Positions 36,378-46,572 of a stretch of 64,000 nt of DNA are shown here, in pieces (the first letter of the stretch is position 1; every line of letters begins with the position of its first letter). Origin of the DNA: Lactifluus volemus (lineage: Eukaryota; Basidiomycota; Agaricomycetes; Russulales; Russulaceae); NCBI GenBank assembly GCA_022376515.1, contig WTXI01000118.1:1-64000 (forward strand). Reading direction: 5' to 3'. The notes beneath the pieces are model-generated. The model did not search any database and was not told the origin of the DNA. It worked only from the letters and a program-made list of their open reading frames with translations. A program made the position numbers and the translations under genes.

Positions 36378-37240
36378 AGAGAAATGAAATCTGTTACGTT
36401 ACGAAAGGACGACTCTATTTGCTTATCACCTCTGACGCTACGCTGCACAATCGTACTGGACATTGGATTGCGTGATGTTAACATTTTAGTTTTTAAACGG
36501 ACATCCCTTACGTATATCACGATTTTACGAGCCATATAATGAATTCTGTATTTAGTTGTTCTTGTCTTAACGAATCTGGACATTTTTTATCCCAGCCTGG
36601 AATGGTCCGAGTCACCGAACAACAGTGTTGGCATGACCTAGGTCTGACAGTATCAGTCAGTTGACACGTCAAGGCGGACAAATAGTTCGAAATGTTCGTG
36701 ATCCGGCCAAGGGTCTATACAAAAAAGGAAAGGGTTCATAATCTACGGTGACAATGCAACAACCAGTAGAAATCGTGTTGGATTGGACATTGACCAGTCC
36801 TTAAGTGGTTTGGTTGTGCACGGACCATCGAGTTACTTCGCGACTGTTATTCTCTTTACTTCTTTTGGTATAGTCGCTCATTGACACAGCCTGACACCAA
36901 GAGTTTATGACATCCATGACACGTTGTCAGGCTGACATGTTCAACACTGCCGAACAAGACGTAAATACGCAATTTGGAATGAGAGTAAAACCACCTTTTA
37001 CTAACGGGCCGTGCCACAGTCCGGCGTATTTCGTTTCAGGATCCGGGATCACATAATAGCGTATTGTATGCAACGTTGAACACCTTGATCCACGGAGGAG
37101 CACCAGTCAATTGCTTTCACAAACGATCCCGACATGTTCGGGCTCACAAATTTAATTAATCAGTACTTCTCTACCATTGGAATTATCATATAAAGCATGG
37201 AGAGTGACAATAACAAAAAACGTGTTTCCAAAGGGAAGAA
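36378..37240. other. Intergenic DNA with a small hairpin
   Basis: No gene is seen. A short inverted repeat, 'cagcctgaca' with 'tgtcaggctg', lies at about 36886-36932. The rest shows no structure I can interpret. Confidence 0.4.
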
Positions 37241-37324
37241 GGTCTTGCCAGGGTTCGAACCTGGGTTTCGGGAAGTTTTAGGAGTTGTCAAAATCCCGAG
37301 TGATAACCACTACACTACAAGACC
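37241..37324 (-). tRNA. tRNA-Gln (UUG) with 13-nt intron
   Basis: Minus-strand cloverleaf: acceptor GGTCTTG pairs with CAAGACC, the D arm contains AGTGGTTA, the T arm is CCAGG-TTCGAAC-CCTGG. The anticodon stem CGGGA/TCCCG encloses a loop with anticodon TTG. A 13-nt insertion directly after the base 3' of the anticodon is at the canonical tRNA intron position. Box A and box B sequences are intact. Confidence 0.9.
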
Positions 37325-37631
37325 ATGTGCAGCAGTATTAATTTTGCTATCATGATACGTTACGACTTACCGTAAGGAGCATGTCACGATCATGTGATGA
37401 CTCACCCCGATAAAGGTAAAGGTTCATCGACCGACGTAGCGAACAGGAACTGTTCAAACATAAACCATCACGGTCACAGTGCCACAACTCATACCTGAAC
37501 CGCGTGGATATGCCAACGCGACGTGTTGAAGCAGGCAGCCAGCACTCCTCCCCTTAACCGATCATCACAACCTTTGGACACTTCTACACCGCCATCGGTG
37601 ATTTCACGTTCTCAAGGCCTCAAACTTATCC
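37325..37631. other. Intergenic DNA
   Basis: About 300 bp between the tRNA and the Rif1-like gene. It should contain that gene's promoter; no clear element is recognised. Confidence 0.35.
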
Positions 37632-40600
37632 ATGTCCATCCCTCCGACTGATCAAGATCCCTTGTCCCGCTCCGAATACTTCCTAGGGCCGATCGAAACT
37701 ATCGTCTGCTCGCACGAAGGTCTCCCATCTGGTCGTCTTTCGCTACATGACATCACCGAAGCCTATCGCACATTGTCAATGAGAATAAGGCATTCACTCG
37801 GCTCCCTTTCCATTGTGTCAGGCCCCCTTCCTGCGCTCGAACCACTCAGAGAAAACAGTACAAATGTTATAGCAGCCTGGCGGAGGGACATCTCGCGAAT
37901 CGTGCGTGCTTCCTCACCGCATACATCCCGCGATATGCGTTCCAGTTCTGCTTGTCCTAACAAAGGGTGTATGAGCTCGGAACGGGCGGCATACAATTTG
38001 AATCGTGCGACTGATTGTTCAACCCAATGTCACTACGTACTTCGTCTGCTGTCAGAGATATTTAGATTCCCGGTTCTCTTTTCGATATTCTCGCGTATGT
38101 CCCTTTTCTTTTTTTTTCCCCCAATTTGTGAACCATCCTCATGACATGACGATCGCAGCACAAGACCTTGGTTTCCTTTTTGGAGATGTTATTGCCATCA
38201 TCTGCTGTCCACAACTCCCATTTTTTAACGCATCAAAAACGACCATACTCGCATCATGGATCGTCCGGACCCAAAGACTCCCGGCCGATATTCTATTCCC
38301 TCGAATAGAAGATGTTGTTCTGTGTCTTAAACGTCTTCTTGGAGCCACAGTTAGAGATCCCCATGCCGATGTAGCCGTATTGGACGCACTTAACGTGGGT
38401 GGATATGCTCTTGAACGCCTCGCGCTTTAATTCCTCTTTGCAGTGTATTGCTAACTTATTGAGACGCCATCAACATATTTTTATTGCACACCTGACTTTT
38501 CTGCTCCCTTTAGTCTTACCTTTCATTATGCACCCCTCTTCGAAGTTTCGTCATCATGCAACCGTTGTCCTCGCATCATTTTCCCAAACACTCATCACAC
38601 ACCGAACACTCATTAACAAAGAGGCAATAGAGACCATATGTTTACATACCAATGAATTCCTCACACCTGAAACCACGCGTCACCCGACATCGTCGCGGAA
38701 GCTTTCACCTTTGCTTGATTCAGCAGTCTCCTCGAAGATTTTTGGCAGTGCAGGCGAGAATGCAGCTTGGGCATCGACTGTCCTGGCAAGCTTTGCCATC
38801 CTCCTTGGACCTTCCCTTTTCTTGTACCACGGGCCACTCAAGCTCGCCATGAACACCTCGCAGAAGATTCTAAGACATCGCTCAGGACGTGACCTCAATC
38901 CTCACGTTTGGCGCACTTTTATATGGTCGATGTCCCAGCTTTATACTCAACAGATTTCAAGTGCGGATGGAGATATGGACACCGTGAAGCGTTGCGTTCT
39001 GATACTTAAGCAAACGTTGCACAATGGTCTCGGTGCGGCACTAATCGCCTCGCTTCTGGGACCGATCCCACCAGATTTCCGGAATAAAAGCATACAGAAA
39101 TGGGCTATCTCTAGCGCGGTGGATATCATACGCGATATGTTGTCCAGAAAGTCTCAAAACCTTCGGCGTGAGGCAAGCCGGTTACTTGCATGCCTTATTC
39201 AAGAGGCTGGAGTGCCCAGCAGCATGCAACATGAAACTGAGTGGACCGCAGACCTTTTGTTATCTGGATACCTCTTCGACGGCTCGCTTCTCCGCGCTGA
39301 TCAACGTCAAGTCGAGGAGTTGGTACGTCCGGTCCCAGTCTTCTCGCCCCGGCATCTGTCTCGGGAAGAGATTGTGATGCACTGGGAATCAATATCATCC
39401 TGTTTTACTCTGCTTGTTCACAATTGCGTCGAGGATGGGGACGCTGGCCTGACGGTGGGTTCCTCTACCTTTATATTGGCATTTTTCATTCTGTTATATA
39501 CCTGCACAGGCCACTGCGTCTGCCATCTGGCAGTCCCTTCTCCTTTCTCAACGCCAGCCGATTCAGGGAGATCGTCAGCTCATTGCCAGCGCTGAATTCG
39601 CTGCGCAATTATCCTCCCTACTTTCGCAGTTCCTTCCTGAGCACCCTGTCCTTTTGTCAGGGGAAGCGAAATCGGTCGAAAGTCAACTGTGGTCGCTCAT
39701 TGTATCAAGGCAGCTTTGGGTGGTCATCCAGAACACCTTTTCACAATCCTGGCTCACCACCGTAGCCGCCTCTTTCCTAGCGGCCATCCTGCAGCATACA
39801 TTCCATCTTGGCGACCCGGAAGTCCTTAGAAATTGGAGTCTACTATGCTCACACCTGATTGTGGTTGGAATCCCGAACGTCCTTGAGATCATTTCGCATC
39901 AAGACGAGTCACAAGGCACCCTAGAAATCAAGAGACAGCTTTGGCGCCTTGTAGCGACGGACTGCCACAGTTCGGGGCTTGACAGCTGCCAAAACGTCGT
40001 GTCAATTCTTACCTTTCCCATCTGGTGAGTATTTTCGACTCTCACAAAGTACCACTTCCACAGGCCGGTAACGACTCGCAGTTCTTGGAACATGTCAGAA
40101 GATGATCTTGATATTTGGGAGCGGGTGTTTGAACGAAATTTTTCGACAGCAACAACGTCAATCAAGACCACCGATGTCATCGACGACCTTGCCAGTAAAT
40201 GTCCAACAGTAGGCCCGAGGTATGCTACTCGTGTAGTCTTCGTTTCTATTGACGTAGACTTGGTGTAGTTTTTCGGTACATACTACATTACGCATCGCTC
40301 TTGCCATTTTCCGGCAATTGAGCCTTGATGAGGAAGATCCCATCCCGGCTAGAGCGCTATCTTATCTGAACATGACCCTTACTACTTCCTATCCGCTACA
40401 ATCTGGGGTAGTCGATACTGTTGTCAAGCTTATCAAAGCCGTCCATCAAGTCATGATTGTACGCCTATCTCGCTGCTTGAACCGACTATCTTTGCTGTGC
40501 AAAGGGGATTGGCTCTCTGGATAGAAGACAAGTCTATCTGTCTGTCAGAGGAACAGTATAACAAACTCGTCCGTACTTTTTCTGTTTCACCGTCCGGTGG

Positions 40601-41979
40601 CCTTACTCAGTCGACTTCACAGCTCATGCCTCTCTACGATTCACTCCTTAAGCGTTTAGAATTGCTTCCGCTAACAGTTGGGTCGTTAAATGCCCTCGCT
40701 CCGCTCCTCACCGCTGCATTTTCGCGTATTCCACCCCCTGCACTGGGGCCGGCTGCGTTTCTGCGTTTCTTCCAAACGGTGCATTCCCGTATTGTTGCGC
40801 CAGGCTTCGCATACAGCGATGAATTACACGTGTGCATCGATGCTTGCGTACGCGTCTACGGGGGAGAGTGGCCGTCCGGCATAACTCCGCTTGACTCAAG
40901 TTCATCACCTCAATCAACAACAGAGACACCGACGCCACTCGAGGTCTGCAAGGGCATGGGAGAGCAGAGCTTGCACATACCACTGATAGAGGTAACCTTT
41001 TGTCTCACGCTTCTTGGGATTCCGATTGAAATGATTGCACTCTTTTGGAACCCGTAGCACGAAGTTATCCCAGACTCGCAAAGTGGCATATCAAACGCGG
41101 TCTTGAATGCCTCATCCCAAGCAAGATTGACCCACGAATCTGTCCAAGGGTCACGACTCGCGACTTCCATTTTGGCCAGTGCTCAGAAAAGTCCTTGTGC
41201 ACTACAAGTGGTGACAGAAGAACGAAGAGAAAGTTCAGTGGCGAGCGAGTCTGCCCGATTACAAAACAAGGCTGCCCCGAGAAAACGCCACCTAGCACAA
41301 GTAGAAGATATGCCAGCGGCCAAGCGCAAGCGTCTAGTGGCATTGACAGTGGATCACGCGCGAGATCTCACCACCCACACGCTTGTCCCCTCCTGTGGGC
41401 CCGGATCTCCGTTCACGTTCAACGCCAAAGACTACCCAGCGAGAGAGACTAGTCATGGACTGTGTTGAAGTCGTGAGTTTTCGGGAAATTCTACGCCGCA
41501 GGGGGGCAGAGATGGGGGGGACGAAGAGCGAATCCAACAAGAGGATACACCCGAGACACCATTTGTACCCAGGATGACGCGGGAACGGTTGGAGAGGGAT
41601 GAGATCGGTGAGAAACTAGACGCCAGACGCCATCACGTCAGATCTAATCGTCATTTAGTACCCGAGACCCCCGACGCCTTGCTGCGACCGGTTTCGGCAT
41701 ATTCACCTACACGTGAAATATCATGTGAGCGCACACGTTTTGCTTGCCGACACGTTGCTGTGCCTGACATGGAGACACACCGCAGACCTGGGTGGTGGCA
41801 ATCCTTCGAGAGTATCTGCAAGAAACCGCCTTTGGAGCGTGACGAGGGTGTGCCAATGACGTGTACCTGGCTGGGAACAGCAGCTTTGCACAACGTAGAT
41901 GACGTATTTTTGCGTCCAGGAGTGTCACAGTTCCCCGCGGAAGAGGTAGCAGATTTGGCTGCGACAATCTCGGGTTAGC
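37632..41979 (+). CDS. Rif1-like helical-repeat protein, frame disrupted
   Basis: Long multi-exon gene: 37632-38094, 38159-38394, 38444-39454, 39510-40024, 40064-40219, 40269-40991, 41058 onward. The predicted product is alpha-helical throughout and resembles the Rif1 N-terminal HEAT-type domain (LHDITEAYRTLSMRIRHSL near the start; NPHVWRTFIWSMSQL). Rif1 acts at telomeres and in replication timing. A basic KRKR stretch near the C-terminus could be a nuclear signal. The reading frame breaks in three places. Near 40458 VHQVMI must shift to TPISLLEPTIFAVQRGLALW. Near 41410 and near 41515 (a run of seven G) the frame leaves and returns. No canonical intron explains the first. In the strict frame the protein ends at 41468. 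Either indel errors in the assembly or a decaying gene; the family call is tentative. Confidence 0.55.
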
Positions 41980-42169
41980 CAAGGCCCAAGTTATTGAACC
42001 GGGCTGTCGAGATCGATCCGCTTTCTATATCGAGACCGGATGTTGCCGTAAATTGACAGATGCGAGGGTGTTGAAAATAAAGATTTGCTCACCATACAGT
42101 ACAAAGGCACATTTAATTGTACAAGTACTGCAATGACGACCAATTTGATCCCCCTTCCCTTAGTACACA

Positions 42170-44375
42170 ATGAGTTCCCAACTACTTGATGTACCTCACA
42201 AGCATCCTTCATCTTTCTGGTCATTTGCAGACAACTCTCTTACCTTCCTCCGCGAGACCGTCCTCACCGCCGGTTATGGTCCCCTAACAACCCTAGCAGA
42301 AAAGGCAGTAACCTCGTATGCGTCTTGCCTGTCCATCGTCTGCCCATTCCCTCCATATACTCACTGACCCCAGGGTTCTACGAAATATTACCATTGGCCG
42401 TCTACGCATTATTACGAGCAAGCGTGTCTATGAATTTGCCGCGGAAGCTGGCCAAGATGTAGAGCCGCAGGCCGAGCTGACCGTTCTCAACGATGCATTC
42501 TGGGTCCGCTTGTGCACCATGGGCGACCTAGGTTTTGCTGAGGCTTACATGTTCGGTGAGGTCACGTGTGAGGATCTCATCTCCACCTTCCTTGTGAGCC
42601 CACCCGTGAGTACAGAGATAGGCTAGATAGCTGACCAGCTCTGACTAGGTGTTCCTCGAAAACAAGGAAAATTTTACTTCGCTCAACTTCAACTCGACCG
42701 TTTCATGGCTCTTTTCTCTCCCCCAGCGTCTCACATCCTACCGCTTTCTCAACTCGCTTGGCAACGCCCGCTCGAATATTTCAGCACATTACGACCTTTC
42801 CGATGACATGTTCAAGGGTATGGATCCACTGGCATCTTTTTCCTGTTTTTTTTTTTGAAACTTGGTGTTGTTTCTTCAAGCCTTTTTATCTGAAGACATG
42901 ACGTATTCGTGTGCTATTTATTCTGATTTACATGGTGATCTTCGAGAAACGCCTCTGCTCGGATTAAGCCAACTTGTCGCATCTTCTCTGCCCTCCGAGT
43001 CCACGTCAGCCGATTCCAACGCGTCCACCTCTTCGCACACGCCGTCAACGCGCCCCACGCCACCCCTCGCAGACACGCTCGCCGCTGCCCAGCAACGCAA
43101 ACTGGAACACATCGTCTCGCGCGCGCGAATCTTTCCGGGACACCGCGTGCTTGAGATCGGGAGCGGGTGGGGCTCGCTCTCGCTGCATATAGCACGGCAC
43201 GTGGCGGACGTGCAGATCGACACGATCACGCTCTCTGATAACCAATGTGCGTACGTGCGCGCGGAGGTGGCGCGGCATGGTTTCGAGGATCGCATTCGGG
43301 TGCATCTGCTGGATTACCGCGAGATGCCGCACGAGTGGGATGGCGCGTTTGATCGCGTGGTGAGCGTCGAGATGGTTGAGGCCGTCGGGTTGGAGAACGT
43401 GGAGGTATATTGGGGTGCTATTGATCGGGTTTTGAAGAAGAAGAATGCTGCGGGTGTCATTCAGGGCATCACGATTCCCGAAGCACGTCAGTCGTCATTT
43501 TCTTCCATCTTCCAAATTTCACTTGTCCTGATCACGTGATTGAATATTTCTCGACCGTTCCCTCTACAGGATTCGCCGATTATTCCAAGCAGATGGACTT
43601 TATTCAGAAATGGGTAAGCAACTTGAAACTTGCCACACATCTCCAGTCGTGACATTTGATATCGTTCGTGGGTCCTCGATACAGAGTACGTTTTGCAGTT
43701 TCTTAAACGTTTGAAAAATAAAAGTTCTCAACGAATTTGTTAGTCTTTCCTGGAGGCGCACTCCCCACCGTGACGCTCCTTGTGAATACACTAGCGCACG
43801 CGACATCCGGTCGACTCGTCGTCGAGTCGATCTCAAATATCGGGCCACACTACGCGCGCACGCTGCGTGAGTGGCGCCGCCGTTTCGAGAACAACTTTGG
43901 AGAGATCGAGCGCGCCTTGCGCAAGGACTATCCGAGCGTGTTTGTCGATGACCACTCGGGGCGGAGCGGCGAACAGCGCGCCCGCGATGAGCTGGCGGTC
44001 TTCCGTCGTAAATGGTTATGTAAGACAAGTCGCTACCACCGTTTTTCGTGTCTGCTGACTTTGGGGCGTTTTCGTTTTCTTCCTACTCTTCGTCGACACA
44101 GATTACTTGTAAGCTCACGCCCTTTTTGCGTCATGCTCTCTTCTCCGAAAATTGCGGGCGGGAGGATCGTCCTTTTCGATATCTAAACGAGTTTTTCTTT
44201 TTTCTAGCTGTTATTGCGAGATTGGATTCACGACGAGGATGCTAGGAGGTTAGTCGGATGATATATATAATATTCTTTTCCCAGTGATGGGCCGCTGATG
44301 GCCACTTGATTAGATCATATCATCACGTTTACGCGCGAGGGTCACGAAGAGTTGGGCTGCGACGTATTCGAATGA
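42170..44375 (+). CDS. Cyclopropane-fatty-acyl-phospholipid synthase, copy A
   Basis: SAM-dependent enzyme that adds a methylene group across double bonds of membrane lipid acyl chains. Ten exons: 42170-42315, 42374-42593, 42649-42817, 42881-43486, 43570-43613, 43685, 43744-44019, 44102-44108, 44208-44248, 44314-44375, 523 aa. Motifs: NISAHYDLSDDMFKAFLSED, SAM motif VLEIGSGWGSL (~268), EMVEAVG, FIQKWIFPGGALPTV, and the C-terminal YYFCYCEIGFTTRMLGDHI. A Ser/Thr/Pro-rich insert (~205-245) is not typical of bacterial enzymes. No membrane segments are seen, which argues against a sphingolipid C9-methyltransferase. Exon 6 is one nucleotide long and exon 8 is seven; both are needed for the frame and the motifs. 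The downstream neighbour was displaced 11 kb by a transposon. Confidence 0.88.
43685..43685 (+). other. Single-nucleotide exon (A)
   Basis: The exon before ends ...AAATGG at 43613 and the exon after begins TCTTTCCTGG at 43744. The intervening 130 nt contain '...tacag A gtacgt...', an acceptor and a donor separated by one A. Using it gives introns of 71 and 58 nt and the codons TGG ATC TTT CCT, the expected W-I-F-P of the family. Joining without it shifts the frame. Confidence 0.75.
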
Positions 44376-44396
44376 ACGGCGAAGTTACCTAAGCAA

Positions 44397-44405
44397 GACC
44401 ACCTG
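44397..44405. repeat. Target site duplication, left
   Basis: GACCACCTG directly before the left end of the Mutator-like element, repeated exactly at 55440-55448. Confidence 0.92.
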
Positions 44406-44448
44406 GGCAAGTGAGCAGTAACAAAGAATTACATAATTTTCACGTGAT
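44406..44448 (+). repeat. Terminal inverted repeat, left
   Basis: 43 bp starting GGCAAGTGAGCAGTAAC and ending TTTTCACGTGAT; it matches the reverse complement of 55397-55439 with four mismatches. Weaker similarity continues inward to a 'cgtaacgcccc' block near 44522, whose inverted partner lies near 55276, so the whole repeat may be about 150 bp. Confidence 0.92.
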
Positions 44449-44941
44449 TGTAACAGTCACACTGTTTACTTCCCACGTTTCGGAGAACCCCGAGTCACGC
44501 ACTCACACATGTGACCGTCACCGTAACGCCCCGACGCGCCTCCTCCAAAATTAGCTATGCCCTCCCTGCTCCTTAGGTAGTTAGTCCCTCCCGCCCCCGG
44601 AATTACCAGTTATAGCTAGATTTTTGTTGTCATGAAATTGTAGATATGTCCAGGGGAAGTAAAAATTTTCGACCCTGCACATCCGACCCTGCACGGAGAA
44701 TGTCCAAATGAAACTTTGTTCACTGAATGCAAGCCATTAGCCTGGCACTTGGTGTTCAGAAAGCAGTCTTGCAACCATGCTCGCAACAGAATGAAATTTA
44801 ATATTCACAACTGGTATAAAGACATGGCTTTTTGTTCGACGAGGTCAACAGGCAATGCCTGCATTACTCCCTGCCTCCGTGCCTCCGAGCCCTCTCTCGC
44901 CTCTCACCTCTCTGTCTTCTTCACCCATTGATACTGGCACT
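44449..44941. other. Left subterminal region of the transposon
   Basis: Contains the weak inner part of the terminal repeat (to about 44540) and the promoter of the GRF-protein gene. An ATG at 44855 is in frame with that gene and could lengthen it by 29 codons. No other gene is seen. Confidence 0.5.
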
Positions 44942-46331
44942 ATGCCGAACATTGGCCCGAACCCTGGCACGCCCGAGACTCCCAACACTCCCAAGTATAA
45001 CCCGATATTCCGTCCATTGAAGCAAAAGCTTCAATTCGCTACTTTCATCGGGTCCTTTGTTGGTGAGGGTCATCCACTTAAGCCAGTCCCATAGTAAGTC
45101 ATCTTTCCCACATGTGATTATGTGCATACCACTCACACTTCGTAACTGCAGCCCTGAGACGCCCAATGGCGAGCGTGTTGCTGTGTCTGAGCTCGAAGAC
45201 TACTACAAGACGCGGTGCTGGGAGATGCCCATGTGTTTCTGTGGACTTATGGATGGTATGGACCATCCTGCCCTGTTTCATGTGCCGCGGTCTCCTCGAA
45301 GCCCCAACTATGGACGGCCTATCATCATGTGCTCTATCATGAAGTGCTCATACTGGAGTGAGTGATTTGTACAAGCTATATGAGTAGATCACTTACAAGC
45401 TTTCCCAACAGTTGATCTAGAGAAGTTCATCACAGCAAATCCCGACGTGCCACGACGCGTCTATCCTCTTCGAGATGGTAAGTAGCATCACCACCTGTTA
45501 AGTACCTCACCAGATGATCTTGTTAGGACTTCGCTTGACTGCAAGCCAACTAATGGGGTCCCCGGATCCGGATGGGAAACAGCGCAGCCCATTTGAAACA
45601 CCTACGAGAAAGAGTGGTCAGTAACGGTTATACTTGCAATGAACACTTCTAACCACACTTGTGCAGCTACACCTAAGGCGGAACTGATGCCAACCATAGC
45701 CAACTCCCAGCTGCCCCAGGTCCGGGCTGAGACGCTGTCACCCTCTCAGGCCGGGCCTAGTTCCCACTCTGCGATCCGAAGGTCAGACACCGAGCTGGTG
45801 GACTATGGGGCACCTCGTGAGTTCAAATTGACGTACAGATCTGTCGAGAGATGCTTACACTCAACAGGTCCCATCCCAGATATTTTCAGTACAAATTTTC
45901 AGTTCCAACAGGAACTCGAAGCGGCGATGGCCCCTCTAGGTGTTGAGGGCTCCCGGGCATTGCTTCTGACAATGTTCGACCCCAACTGCCCGGGAATTTC
46001 AATGTCCGAGTTTATACGTATCGTCAAACAGTGCCCATTGTGCAAACTGTTGACATCTTCCAGTTTGATGCACATGCATCGTTGTCCATCTCCTAGTGGA
46101 TCCGGTGAGCAACATAACACCAAGACGTATGAGGGCAGCGGCACCTGTCGTAAGCGCCGTAAGATACCAGGCCCTGCGTCCAGTGCGATTGCCATGGCAC
46201 AACGAAACCGTGCTGGAGGAAGTGATAATAAATTGACCCGAAATACCGTAGCCTTCTTCTCTCCGGAGCCAAAACCGGTGATCGAGGACCCAGTCGTCGT
46301 AATCGAGATCTCTTCGGATGACGATAATTGA
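44942..46331 (+). CDS. GRF-type zinc-finger protein with C-terminal SUMO-interacting motif
   Basis: Five exons: 44942-45093, 45152-45357, 45412-45477, 45527-45616, 45667-46331, 392 aa. Residues ~70-120 have the GRF pattern: CFCG, then GRPIIMC, then KCSYWIDLEKF. GRF fingers in other proteins bind single-stranded nucleic acid. A second cysteine-histidine cluster (CPLCKLL...MHMHRCP, ~300) may be another zinc site. A basic stretch (CRKRRKI) could be a nuclear signal. The last residues VVVIEISSDDD are a textbook SUMO-interacting motif: a hydrophobic core followed by serines and acids. The middle is Ser/Pro-rich. It is the leftmost cargo gene of the transposon and converges with the SPT5-like gene. 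Role in transposition is inferred only from location. Confidence 0.75.
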
Positions 46332-46572
46332 CTGATACCCGATGGCACCAGCATTGTAGATAGCGAATATCTATGTTATTGTCAGCGTTGGCTCATATAC
46401 ATAGCGAAATACCACTTATCTCATATAGTTTGAATTGTAGTTGCCCCAGATAAACAAATGGAAAGACGTACCTTGTGCGCGCGTAGTCTTTTGGGTCGTC
46501 TTACAGCGACTGTTCTCACCGTGCGCTACATTGTTATGTCCGTTTATTACGATGGGATAGAACACAAATCGA

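Larger units (their letters stand above)
42026..44405 (+). repeat. Segmental duplication copy A, left part
   Basis: Matches 59951-62294 from 'tatatcgagaccggatgt' onward, covering the promoter, all exons and all introns of the cyclopropane synthase gene and its 3' flank. The copy is interrupted at 44405 by the transposon and resumes at 55440. Confidence 0.9.

Noticed and set aside
41473..41501. 29-nt intron (gtgag...gcag) restoring the Rif1-like frame
   Set aside because: Splice signals look right, but the length is far below the 45-70 nt typical of this window. Kept only as an alternative to an indel.
42914..43332. Several long minus-strand open frames opposite the synthase SAM domain (also 60825-61248)
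   Set aside because: They are GC-rich antisense shadows of exon 4, lack recognisable domains and start codon context, and recur only because the gene is duplicated.
43613..43744. One 130-nt intron instead of two introns around a 1-nt exon
   Set aside because: It would join TGG to TCTTTCC and shift the frame out of the FPGG motif in both gene copies.
42170..44375. Sphingolipid C9-methyltransferase
   Set aside because: Related by sequence, but those enzymes have N-terminal membrane helices that are not seen here.
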